From positions 6,371,524 through 6,435,523 of the forward strand of contig CM034132.1 in assembly GCA_019914995.1 (NCBI GenBank): DNA of 64,000 nt, given 5' to 3'. Shown here piece by piece: positions 13,365 through 24,637 of this stretch. The stretch comes from Acanthochlamys bracteata (taxonomy: Eukaryota > Streptophyta > Magnoliopsida > Pandanales > Velloziaceae). The translations under genes and the position numbers were made by a program. The number at the start of each line of letters is the position of its first letter. Position 1 is the first letter of the stretch. The notes below the pieces were generated by a model. That model made no database searches and was not told the DNA's origin. It was given only the letters and a program-made list of their open reading frames with translations.

Positions 13365-16300
13365 CACTACTAAACTGGATCTTTACTAAGTAAAAAGTTC
13401 TCATGGTATTGGTAAAAAATAGTCAGTATACAAATTACCGACTGAAAAAATATAACTCAGCATTCCATCAACAATAAGTAGTCGGTAAATGACTTACCAA
13501 CTCAAAAAGAACTCATTCAGTATTACATTGTCATTTATCTATTGAATAAGTCAATCGGCAAATTACCAACTATATACAGCAGTCGTAATTTAGCAACTAT
13601 GCATTCCGTCGGTAATTTACCCACTACTATAGCAGTCGCTAACCTACAGACTGTATGTTTAGTCAATAAAATACCAACTGTTTTACTTAAATTGCTGATT
13701 GTTATTCTTTTCGATAAAATTTACCGGCTAACTTTTCAGTCGCTAATAGCGACCGATAGTAAAAGTAATAGTATTGTTCAATATATCATTCAACTAAGCT
13801 TTATCAATTACCGACTAAAATTGCAGTCGGATTTAACAAACTTTTGGACTAACAAAAATAGATGAAAAATACTGAAAAACACATATATTGAATGAATATA
13901 TTTCAATAATTCCATAATATTAACATTCAATTCAATATATATCCTCCAACTATACGCAATATTCAATATATGCACCCATCATACACAACATTCACCATTA
14001 TATATAATATATCAATTCAAATAAACAAACAACATATTCAAGTACTCTTTAACCAATTACAAACCGTTCCTAGTAATTCTATCATCACCACATAAATTGG
14101 CTGAAAATGAAAAACAAAACTTGGGCACACGACCTCTGGATTTAGCCTTGGCTTCCTCTCAGTTGATGCTACTGTTGTTCTTATTCTTGTTGATGCTTCT
14201 GGCAGTAAGTATATCTACATATAACAGAACAATATGTAAGCAGCTTTAATAGCAACTAGCTTTTTCAAACAACTTGCAACTGTCATTAAAATTGCAACCT
14301 TACAGGTGTTAGCTACATAAAGTAAGTACGCTTGTATATTTATAGTCAACATACAGTACTGTGTCTTTTATTTAGAAAGAACGTTTTTCAATTAAAATAA
14401 CTAATACTACAACAGTCTTCACAAAAAAGATTAAATGTTATTCAAGTTCATGGAACACAAACAAAATTTATACCGGAACACTTGTGTCTTACGTGCCAAT
14501 GCCGCATTCACGCAATTGCTTGCTTATTTAAACACTTATGTCTTTCGTGCCTTCAGGATATCCTTCGTCCTTTGTGTAGACTCATCAAAATTTTCAAAAT
14601 ATTATCACAAATATTTTTTCGATATGCATGACATCAAAATTATGTCAAATTTTGAGATTCTATCAATATAGTAGTTCGAAAACATACTTCTCTTCGTCCA
14701 AAGTGGTGATGGAGTTTCTATCTATTCTAACAATTCATCAATTGTTCATATAGGCAGGCGTGGAGGAGTTGTTTCTTACTTTCAGTTGAGTTTTTTACTC
14801 ATACATGGATGGTTGCTTTGCAAATAGTGGTGATGGTTGAAATAATCAATATTTATCTCTAAATTTTATTAATATATAAATTTGTTGCAACATGACATGC
14901 CAAATAACTTTTAGTGCTCCATACTAAAAAAACACCAAATGAGAAAAAATTATTTACAATCCATTGCACAGCAGCACGCAATCAAAATATAGTGTTGGAA
15001 ATGGCATCATAGATTGGAACATTCTTCAGCTCTTGGATGAGAGGCTGAAGATATACATCTATTCTCTACCCGATGCCTTCTTTCTATGAACTAATAGTAT
15101 AAATATAAATATGACTTCTTCATAGACATTAATGGAGGCAAATTATACGGTAATAAAATAACAGGCCAGTAGTTGTACGCATCGCTCATATCTCCAGAAG
15201 TATTGAATCCTGCAATCGCGAAGCCAAGACATAAGTTACTCGCATCATTAGCTAATAAAGGATACCTCGCATCAAAATCTTTTCAAGCCTCATTATATTC
15301 GGGATATCTCAGAGTATCAGGGTTATCTATAGTTTTCTCCTTATGCCATTTCATACCCAAAGCCATCATTTTTGACAAAATTGACACAATAAGGGTACTA
15401 ATAGAAAATGCCGAAGGACATCTTGGGAACCTTATTAAGGTTGCCATAACCTTCCACTGCATTCGAGGCATACTACTCATTTGCCAACTCTTTTATAAAA
15501 AGAATACAATCATTCTCACATACTGCGGTATGTTTCCATCCAAACACTAAGTGTTCTAGAGCCTTTCTATATTGATAGTAAGACAATGAAAATAAATACC
15601 CTTTTGGAAATGTATCACTCAACAAGTCAAGCAACATATTAAAACCTTCGTTGCTCTAACTATTAAGTACATTCACATGTAGTAGTTTTATAACAAAAGA
15701 TAATACTGAGATTGTGCGTCCCTCATATAATGACTATTTTAATACCTTCAACAAATTTATCATATCTGTCAATATCATCTACATTCATCGGCTCCGACCC
15801 TTCACCACCTGGTGACTAATGAGACACGCCCTTCCTTAGTTGAGGGATCTTTAGGTGCACAACATCACCCTATGTATAACTTTTACATTTTCAAACATTT
15901 TATTATTGTCTTCATCAGGTCTCATTGGAGCTCTATTTGCATGAGCATCAAGACTCTAATTACCTCATGAGTGGCTTCATGAAGGTTTCATGCAGCGTAG
16001 GCGCATACAACCATTGACAAGTAAATACATATAGACTACATCAAGAGTGTTTGAATATATATTTAAATGGTGCCGATATGGATAATACATCTCACTAACA
16101 TCCTCTAAATATTTTTACCAAATTGTACTCCATTTGTATACTCCTCATACAGTCTGTCTATAATATATGTCCAACTAGTATCTATGTTATTCCGAAATTT
16201 TTAGACGTTAGCCCTAGTAATTAAAATTATACACGAACTATTTAATTGTCATATGCATAAGTTATGTATAAAGATATTTAATCGGTTAAACAAAACTACG

Positions 16301-17383
16301 TAAACATTGGTCCTACTTGAATTCTCCAACTCCAAGTAATTTTTTTAAATTATATATTTAATTTGACCACCTTAACTTCAAGTATTTCTCCTGAAAACTT
16401 ATTCATATCAATTTAAAATCGATCATACTTACTTATTCAACTTAAGAATTTGAAATAACTATGTGATAGAGATACTTTAGTAACACATCTTTGTTAGAAA
16501 TAATGTCCAAAAAGAATTTAACAATAGAAATTCATGTCGATCTTAATAATGTTATCATCATATTCATTGCATTAAGTTGACAACCAACAAATTCAGTTCA
16601 AATCTATGCTTACCAAATTCAGTTCAAATTCAATGCAAACCACTCTTCTAAAATTTTCATCTAACAACATTAAAATAAAAAAATTTTAATCAAAACTTCT
16701 TGTTATGCTTACCAGATCGGCGGCGGTGACTGAAGGCGGGAGCACAATGAAGCACGGCGGTGCGACGAGAAGGGCAGCGACGCAAGCAGAGGTCCGGCGC
16801 CGAGAACGATGGTGAATTGACCAGAGAGACCCAGAGAGGAATACCGAGGAGAAAGAAGAGAAATGATGGAGTGTTGGTGAGAGTGCGGGTTAAAATTAAA
16901 TGAGTTGACTGAAATATCTTCAGTGGTCAAAGTTATTGAACTTTACCGACTAGATCAAGCGTCTGTCGATAATTTCTAAAACGTACCAACTGAATTGCAA
17001 CAATCGTAATTAACTTGTAAATTTACCAACTTCTATAAAGTCGGTCGATAATTGTAGAAAAACTTTTGAAACCTTATTATTAATCGGTAGTTCTTAATAA
17101 TTATGACTGAAAACTAACTAGTCGAAAAAACTAACCTACGGTATCTCAGTGCAGTCCGTATATAGCTTACTTTACTGATGAAGGAAAATAGTACTCAATA
17201 AATTTGCCAGCCGTCTAATTTACTGAATACGTATAGTTTTAGTTGATTATTTATCCAAATTAGTGACTTAGATTCAATCTGTAATTTGAACAAATTTATC
17301 AAATGTATATTTTCAGTCGGTATTTATTGATGAAATTTAATTACTAGATAATTTTAGTCGGTAAAATCTAGTTTGTATTAGTA
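13365..17383 (-). mobile_element. Degraded CACTA (En/Spm-type) transposon, 4.0 kb
   Basis: The left end is CACTACTAAACTGG at 13365. The right end is ...TTAGTA at 17383, one base off the expected TAGTG. The 3 bp duplication AGT flanks both sides (13362-13364 and 17384-17386), as CACTA elements make. Both subterminal regions (about 13430-13860 and 16930-17370) carry many short units of the type agtcggta / taccgact, the arrayed motifs to which TNPA-like proteins bind in this superfamily. The interior holds a minus-strand TNP2 remnant, so the transposon's own 5' end is at 17383. With a broken transposase it can only be non-autonomous. A GC-rich stretch at 16709-16870 sits where the 5' leader would be. 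Confidence 0.85.
14860..16187 (-). pseudogene. TNP2 transposase remnant of the left CACTA element
   Basis: Read on the minus strand from about 16187, the sequence resembles the start of the second CACTA's TNP2: DTSWTYIIDRLYEEYTNGV, with the initiator ATG now ATA. It then passes through frameshifted pieces (VYMYLLVN, GEGSEP...DIDRYDKF) to a well-preserved core. That core reads MKWHKEKTIDNPDTLRYPEY, then stop in place of Trp, KDFDARYPLLANDASNLCLG, FNTSGDMSDAYNYWPVILLP, DVYLQPLIQELKNV and a damaged LRAAVQWIVNNFFSFG. These match the order of conserved TNP2 (Transposase_21) segments. Several stops and shifts rule out function. Confidence 0.8.
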
Positions 17384-17977
17384 AGTTCTTTATACCTTTA
17401 TGAGTTTTGAATTTCAATTAAATTGTATCATTATAACTTAAGTTTTACAATTAATCACTATTGAACAAAGTTAATTTTATGATGGCTATGTTCGGAATTT
17501 TCACCTATATTATGAGTTTTTACGATATAGCTTATGATTATAAATTGATGAAACTAAATGTGAATAAAATTTGTCACCGGAAATCTACACTTTTTGAGCT
17601 TGAAGTTACCAAAAACATATTTAATACAATTTAAATTTGGAAGCTCTTCTTAATACTAAATATTTTGATAATAGGTTGGAATTATTTTTTATGTAGAACC
17701 TCTCACTTAAGAGATCAAAGTTCTATATTTCTCACATTAGCGAATATTGGCATGACTATGTATTTAATTTAGAGACAATTGGTGTATTTGACCCATATTT
17801 TTATCATATTGTAACTTGATCACTTTTCTTGATAATAGCTCAAACTATTATCCTTTAGTTCAAATTTTTTATAACTTATTTCCAATGCATGTTATTATTT
17901 TCATTGTTTTGGAATACCATCTCATCTATATCTACTTAGTAGTCCAAAGATGTTTAGCTTCATTGTAGTCATTAACT
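17384..17977. other. AT-rich intergenic sequence
   Basis: Short unique stretch between the CACTA element and the hAT-like element. I see no gene, RNA or repeat structure in it. Confidence 0.5.
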
Positions 17978-17985
17978 ATCGCTCA

Positions 17986-18744
17986 TAGGGGTGGCAATAT
18001 ATGACCCAATCTACACATTTAATCCGAAACTAACACATTCAATTCGGATTAAGATTAAAAATTTTGATCCATATAAGTATATAAGTTAGGTTAGGATTGA
18101 ATGAATTTGATTCGGTTATTAAATAGATCGACCAGGGTTGATCCAAAATTAACCTATCAATCCAAATCGACACATCTTAAAGGATAATTTTTTTTTACCG
18201 TATAATAAAATTTTGGCAAAAAAATCGATAATAGTAATTTACAAATTTATAATTAATCGTTTACTTTCATGTCTTAGTAAATTAGTACAAAATCAGAATT
18301 ATATTATTGAAAGTATTACTATATAAGTGTTTCTTTAATGAAGAATTTAGATTTTAAAAAATCTTACTATGTAAAATTTTAGTTATAATCACATATTTAC
18401 AAAAAATAAAAATAAAAAATTTTGGAACATTCTAAGGGCCGACAAAAATACTAAAGAATGTACATTTTGATGTACATTCATCATATCTCTTCACTAATAA
18501 TATCGTACACATTCATTACAACTGATATTATAATTTCACTCAAATTTAAAAATGTATTAAATATTAAAAATTTTAATTATTAAATATATCGACCCGAATT
18601 TGATCCGATTATTAGATAGGTATGATTATGATTGATAATTTTGATCCGTATAAATTTATGGGTAGGGTGAGGGTTGAACAAATTTAACTTGATTATTGAA
18701 TTGATTGATTCGAAACCGACCTATTACCCAAATTGCCATCCCTA
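17986..18744. mobile_element. Non-autonomous hAT-like element, 759 bp
   Basis: The left end reads TAGGGGTGGCAA and the reverse complement of the right end reads TAGGGATGGCAA, the T/CAGGG-type termini known in plant hAT elements. The 8 bp flanks are atcgctca (17978-17985) and accgctca (18745-18752), identical but for one base, as expected for an aged hAT target duplication. The interior is AT-rich and non-coding. It has repeated phrases near both ends (gaatgaatttgattcgg, gttgaacaaatttaactt, ttttgatccrtataa). Confidence 0.8.
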
Positions 18745-18752
18745 ACCGCTCA

Positions 18753-19238
18753 CTTTCTACTAAAATTTTCTCCCTTTATTTTTAAGGAAGCCAAACCATT
18801 TGTAGCAGCCTCGTTATTTATTTTAATAAAAAAAGCAGGTCTAGTATTTTTTTTAACAAAAGAACTTACTGCTGTATTGAGAAGGTGGACGTTTTCTTCC
18901 GATCTTCTTTCCTCTACTCTACATTAGAAGTCTTTTGAAAAAAATAATATTCTATAACAAATAGTACTTAAAACTTTTTTTAAATGAGCTTTATTTGGTA
19001 TCTAAAAAATAATAAAAATAAGTAATAATAAGATCTTGCTACGTAAAATTGTTTAGTATTTTAAAAATATTTTTAAAATAATATAGCAAATTTATTAAAA
19101 ATATGAAATAAAAAGTTGAAATGAAAATAAGTTAAAAGCTTTGCTAATAGCACTTCGTCAATTGGATCACTAGTTCAATTATTTTTTCTTATTACAAAGA
19201 AGTTTTTAGTTGAAAGGCAATATCTTATCAAATTCTAA
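18753..19238. repeat. AT-rich dispersed repeat member
   Basis: About 18930-19145 reads like the AT-rich segments at 51440-51662 and 61920-62110: a run of the type 'aaaataataaaaataa', a 'tacgtaaaatt' phrase, stacked 'ttttaaaaatattttt', then 'aaaaatatgaaataaaaag'. It has no coding potential. I could not fix clean termini or a target duplication, so the class remains open. Confidence 0.35.
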
Positions 19239-19895
19239 TAGCGTAGGTTACATCAATACAATGGCAAGGGCAACTCACCCTTCTCTCTAACTATTTTGAA
19301 AATTTTCTTTTTCTTATGAGGGAGTATAAGAGAAGGGAACCTAAGTTTTTATTAATATCATTTAAGAACTATCGATAAACAATATGGGACTAAACCTTTC
19401 TTAACACTTGCCTTTTAATGGAGCATTTTTTAATTGAACTGGTGCGGGTCACTTACCCTATAATGAGTTTGGATAAATCAGACTATCTGCCCTAAAATGA
19501 AGCGGGCTATTTACTCTAAAATGTAGTGGACAATTGTCTTTGAATAAAATAGGCTACATGCCGTGAAATAAAACAGACTATTTTGCTCTATAATAAAGCG
19601 GACTATGAAGGCATTGAATAATATGGATACTAAAATTAAATTTAGCCTACATTTTAGGCCGATTCGACTCAGCCCACTCTGATACCATGTGACGAATTTA
19701 TAAATTCTCTTAAAATCAATTAGCTATGAGAGGAGTGAACCTAAATCTTTATGAATATTATTTCAGGACTATCGATAAGCAATGTAGGCTAAATCTTTCT
19801 AAACAGCGTAGGTTACATCAATACAATAGCACAGTCAACTCACCCTTCTCTCTAACTATTTTCAAAATTTTCTTTTACTTACGAGGGAGTATAAG
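19239..19895. repeat. Permuted direct repeats around a 25 bp-type minisatellite
   Basis: Block X (gcgtaggttacatcaatac... to ...gagggagtataag) occurs at about 19242-19330 and 19806-19893. Block Y (gaacctaa...ttat...actatcgataa...) occurs at about 19337-19410 and 19737-19803. Their order is X-Y on the left and Y-X on the right. Between them (about 19440-19640) is an imperfect array of short units around 'ccctaaaatgaagcgggcta'. At 19676-19690 the minus strand reads TGGTATCAGAGTGG, a primer-binding-site match, so part of this is probably the edge of a minus-strand LTR retroelement. Confidence 0.55.
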
Positions 19896-20238
19896 TTTCC
19901 CTTTTTATTTGTTATTTTATTTTTGTTGCCCTCTTACATGCATTATTCCATTATTTTCTTATAATGCTCTTCAAGATACAAATAGTGACAAAATGAAAGT
20001 ACTACTATATCTCATTATTATTTGAACTGAATCAAGTGTTGATCTGAAAAGCTATTCGAATGAATAAATTTTAGGCTGACTCGAGGGGTCAGCAGCTATA
20101 CCATCAGATTCAAGGAGAGATGGGTTTCTACTTGAGAAGGGTTTCCAAATCTTAATTATGAATTCTTCTCTTTATTTCTCTTACTTATTGACTAGCCGGG
20201 CCAACACTTATGCTGCCGGATTCGGGCGGGGTGGGTTT

Positions 20239-20606
20239 TGTTACGATATAAGATTATATGTAATAGTAGCTAATTATGTAGTAAGTGACTCGGTCACTTA
20301 GGAGTCATGTGTTTAGAAGATCATATAATTAGGAGTCCTTATTTTAGTTGAGTACTTGTGGTCAGGTTGATTAAGAAAGTGTTAGGTGTCCCATTTAGGT
20401 TGAAGTCCTAAGTGAAGACGAGTTGTATTAAGTTTAGAACTCCACTTATTAAGGTATGAGTTCTAAACTATAAATAAGAGTGCTTGGCACTCAATAGATA
20501 TGAAGAGTTATTTGTTTCTTTTTTCAAAACTTTCAACTGTTCCCGTCTTGTTCGCTATATTCTTACCTTATTCGTCTTCTATTCTCGCCTTATTTCCGGT
20601 TACTTC
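20239..20606 (+). repeat. LTR of an old retroelement (family B), about 368 bp
   Basis: It starts TGTTACGATATAAG and ends just before a decayed primer-binding site (TGATATCAAAGC at 20614-20625, against the standard TGGTATCAGAGC). Its second half recurs at 43464-43970 and, more loosely, at 48610-48949, each with the phrases 'aggttgaagtc', 'gaattgtatta' and 'agaactc'. The expected terminal CA is mutated to CG. Confidence 0.6.
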
Positions 20607-20638
20607 GTAATAATTGATATCAAAGCTAAATCGATTCT

Positions 20639-21511
20639 ATGAAGAATCGAGATTCTACTACACTGCTAAACCAACCATTTGATCAACAATATTATCATTA
20701 TGATCCATACCAACAATATCTCCAACCTCATTAGTATTCATAATATTATCGTAATTTTAATCCTCATAAGCAATATTGTCAGCAATACTATCAGCAACAA
20801 GATCGTGGGATGCCTCAATTTGAACATCGCTTTGAGTTACAAGAGCGACTAGACAGTTTAAACATACATATCAATACAATAGAGGCCAACTTAAAGGAGT
20901 TTCTTGTTATTTTCGCAAAACTAATCAGTAAGCAAAATATGGGAAAATCAGAACTACAACAAAAACTAAACTCTCTTCCTATCTTACCTTCACATTATCC
21001 TTTTCTTGCTTTGGCAGATCCCCCTCAGATCACAACCTTTGCGATTGAATCCGAGTCCAATTCCATGTCCAACACTAAGCCTACGAGTACCACAAAGCTT
21101 ACGCCAAGCACCCCCACCAACTTGAATTCACCAAGCCCAAGCCCAAGCACTAAATATGTTGCAAATTTCACCGCTACCACGAAAACCCAACACCCGCCGC
21201 CAACAACGGCTACCTCAATCAACATTACCTCCGACATTGCCTCCTCTATTACGAAGCCGACTAAATTCAAACTCTCCTTACGACTAACAGTATTGATACC
21301 CACCGAATCCAAGCCCTTAATCAAGAAGCAAGCTAAGGACGACATATCTATTGGTGAACTACAATCAAAAGAAATCAACTACAGTTCGTGGAACCCTAAA
21401 TTAGTTGTAAACAGTGATCAGGCGAACGATGAACTCTTCGACCAGCATAGTTCGGGTTTGCGACATCATGCTCCTGCAACCTTCTCGTTCTCAATTGACC
21501 TTGGAGGCTAA
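20639..21511 (+). pseudogene. Degenerate gag-like start of the family-B retroelement
   Basis: Directly after the LTR and primer site an ATG at 20639 opens a Gln/Tyr-rich frame (MKNRDSTTLLNQPFDQQYYH...) that soon stops. A longer frame (20810-21511, 233 residues) follows. It has a short helical N-part and a Pro/Thr/Ser-rich middle, and resembles no enzyme. Position and composition fit the 5' end of a plant retroelement gag region. No protease, integrase or reverse transcriptase is visible because the next retroelement begins at 21582 and cuts the element off. Confidence 0.45.
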
Positions 21512-21581
21512 CATACTATTGCATATCAATTCTTCTTACCGAGATTTGAGAAGACACTGTTGGATGAGACGTCGAACGATG

Positions 21582-24500
21582 TGTAACATCCCAAACCTAA
21601 GCCTAAGCCCACTAAAACAAGTGTAAGGCCTAAATCACTTATATTTATTTATCTCTCCTTAACACTATATTTTTTTTTCTCTTTCTCCATTTCTTCTCCT
21701 GTGGCTAACCCGAGCCTTTCTGCCGGTGCGTGACTTGGCTTTCTCTCGCCACCGGCCGCTTGGAGTTTAGCCTCCAGACCTTCTCCAGCACCCCTTCACC
21801 CTTGTCAATCTTTTCATTATAAGTTAGATGACTATTTTTGTGAACTGAGACCTGATGGCAAAAATTTAAGCTTGCCGGAATCTCTTCGCTGGTGATTCCA
21901 CCACTCCGAGCAGCAGTTCTTCTTCTCCTTACCGCGTTGATGCTATTCCCTCTATCAATTAGCCGATATCTTAGCTTCGGCGTCGGAAATGGGTTCGACC
22001 GGCCGCCGTCAAATTGATTGATTCCGGCCGCCGATACTTTATTTGAGTTCCACCGTCTTCCTTCTTGAGCTCAGCTTTCGTAGCTGCATTTTTTAACCAC
22101 CTGAAAACCTCTTTGTTGGAATTCGCCGGAACCCTAATTTTCGCCGGAATCCGGCGAGCCAGCGGGACCGATGGTTTAGGTGAGATCAAATGCTCTCTTT
22201 TGTCGACTGAACTTGTCTTTAGACCTCTAAATAACCCGTTTCACTTTATATGTCCAGTTGATCGATAATTGACGAGTTCGTCTCTACAACGCGAGGACGG
22301 TTCTGAGGTTTTATAAGGATCTTCAGATGAGGGTTACCGTGCCACCTTCTTTTCTAAATTACTGATAGGTATTTCGGCACAGTAACATCTGCTTTGGAAT
22401 CTCCGGCATACCATACCAATATCTATGCATTTCAATTAACTTCCTCATGCTATAGTTTGTCTGTATGGTGTATGCTTGTTTGAGTTATATTTAAGCATAC
22501 GTAAAGACATGCTGGTAAATGAGTAGGTTATCATATTATTTTAGATTCTACTTATACATGTTAACGGGCTAGATGATAGATAACCTAATGGCATGATGGA
22601 TATCGCATAAAGAGAGTGCCTAATAATGTATTATGACACGAGAATCATGATAGTTATAAAAGCATGCATGTCTTTCATAAGATTTAATAATAAAATTCAT
22701 TTAGCATGCTTATGACTAGTACATATGTATAGAAATTTTGACACAGTATATTCGTTTGCTACTAGTAGATGGCTTCGCATGTCTAGCAAGTGTACCTAGG
22801 TCTAGTGACATGCAAGTGCATGTTAGAAACAAATTGCATGAACTATTACATGTGTCGTTTGGACTTTTGCATGAAACACAATATTTATTTGTAAAACATG
22901 CTTATAGAGAATAATGATTATTGCAATAGTATACATGGTAATGTTAGATATGAGGGCACAACTCGCATTTATTGTTCCCTCATGCATCATGCATAGATTA
23001 TGTGACATAGTATACCTACTTGTGTATGAGTAGTGATTGTAATTGAAACTCTGTAGAGGCTTTTAAGCCTGGTTCACCACATGGATATGTATATGACCTA
23101 TGACTAATACCTGTAGGGGCCTAAATTTGATTGACCTATTATGCATAGACACTCGCGCTGAACGAGGCAGACGAGTCAGGGGCTGAGATCAAGACTCCAG
23201 TAGGTGTGTAGCGGGTACCCACCTATGGCCATAGTATTGTAGGGCCCATGCGCGTGGGGACGATATCACGGCCCATCCGGTTCGATCATCCGGATGGTTG
23301 TACCTCGCCGAGATAGGAGCAGCCTGGTTAGTAGGTTGAGCTGGAGACTGAGTCTCGCTCTATGTTATATGATTATTATTCTGATTTCCTGATCAGTATC
23401 ACGTCATGTAGATAGATACATGTGCATTCATCATGACATATACAGATGCTATAGACATGCATTTGATTTTTTACTCCATCTTGATCATAAATATAGATAC
23501 ATATGCAGATATAGTCATACATATAAATAATATAAGCATGTACTTGACTCATTACTTATAATGATGTATGCATGTATTCAAACATCTTTGCTATATGAGA
23601 TTCGGAAATGCAGATGCATGAGGTCATTGAGACTTGAGATATATATATATATATATAAGATTACTTTCTTATTTGAGTGCATATGTATATGTTGATAGCA
23701 TTATGATACAAGTTAGTGGCATAGTCTTATTGATTGGTTTAACTATATGATTATAAGTTCTTGATGCATGACGCACATTGCAATTAGTATGTTCGATGGG
23801 ATAACCTATAGAGGTATGATTTCGTATTAATAAACATATGCATTTAGATAATATAAAGATGTGTGCTTGCTATAGTTATTTATGCGTACGTGAATATAAA
23901 TTATGTAAGGATAGAGCACTCGCATAAAATAATCGCTTGATATGAGAGAAGGGTGTTGTGTGCTGCATATCATCGTACCCGTATCTGTTCTTACTAGAAC
24001 TAGGTCGGTATGGGATGACCTAGAACTAGATAAGACATGCTCTGAGCTATCGATGCATTTGTGGCATGTAGATGAGCAGGAAGATAATAATTAGGTAATG
24101 CATTAGAAGCTTGAATTGGTGCATCCCTGATTTATTACCTCACTGAGACTAGGCTCAGTCTTTTCTTTCTTTTGCCTGCTTCAGTTATTGCAGGGCTGAG
24201 CTGGAGTTAGCGGGTGTTATCGTGTATTGGAGAGATGTAATGATGGTATGTCTAAACGTTCCCGGTTATTATTTAGTAGGCTCTGTAATACTCGAGGGAC
24301 ATGTATATCTTATAAGTGTTGTTCTTGGATAGACTGTCTTGTATTTAATCGTTTGCTTTTGTTTATGATTTTACCGCAGTAGTTAGCTATTGTATGATTT
24401 TGTATAAGTTGTATTTGTATTACTTTCTGGTATTGTTTTATAATTTATCTATGATCTTTTGAAATTGTTAGGTTCTTCTTGAATTTTTAAGTGAAGTTCT

Positions 24501-24637
24501 GTCGAAAATTTTTAAAAATTCTGATTAGGCTGTTTGAAGTCGATTTTGTGTTAGGCTTACTAGGCTGAGTCGGATTTGTGTTCTACTTAGGTCTGATTTA
24601 GTGTAGTGCCGGTCATGGCCCAGATTGGGTCGTGACA
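21582..24637 (+). repeat. 5' LTR of a LARD-type retrotransposon, 3056 bp
   Basis: It begins TGTAACATCCCAAACC and ends ...GTCGTGACA (TG...CA), and is followed three bases later by TGGTATCAGAGC (24641-24652), a perfect initiator-tRNA-Met primer site. A close copy starts at 27850. An LTR over 3 kb is far longer than usual and typical of large retrotransposon derivatives. Most of it is non-coding. The short minus-strand open frame at 22823-23008 recurs in the other LTR and is a shadow. Relative to the 3' LTR it lacks about 189 bp after position 22307. It carries a (TA)n tract near 23640. Confidence 0.9.

Noticed and set aside
15173..15550. 125-residue plus-strand frame
   Set aside because: It lies opposite the minus-strand TNP2 remnant, which shows recognised conserved segments in the other direction.
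21025..21378. 117-residue minus-strand frame rich in Val and Gly
   Set aside because: It is the complement of the Pro/Thr/Ser-rich retroelement frame on the plus strand; the composition follows from that.
22823..23008. A 61-residue minus-strand frame found twice (also 29279-29464)
   Set aside because: Both copies lie at the same place in the two LTRs of one retroelement; the repetition comes from LTR identity, not from coding constraint.
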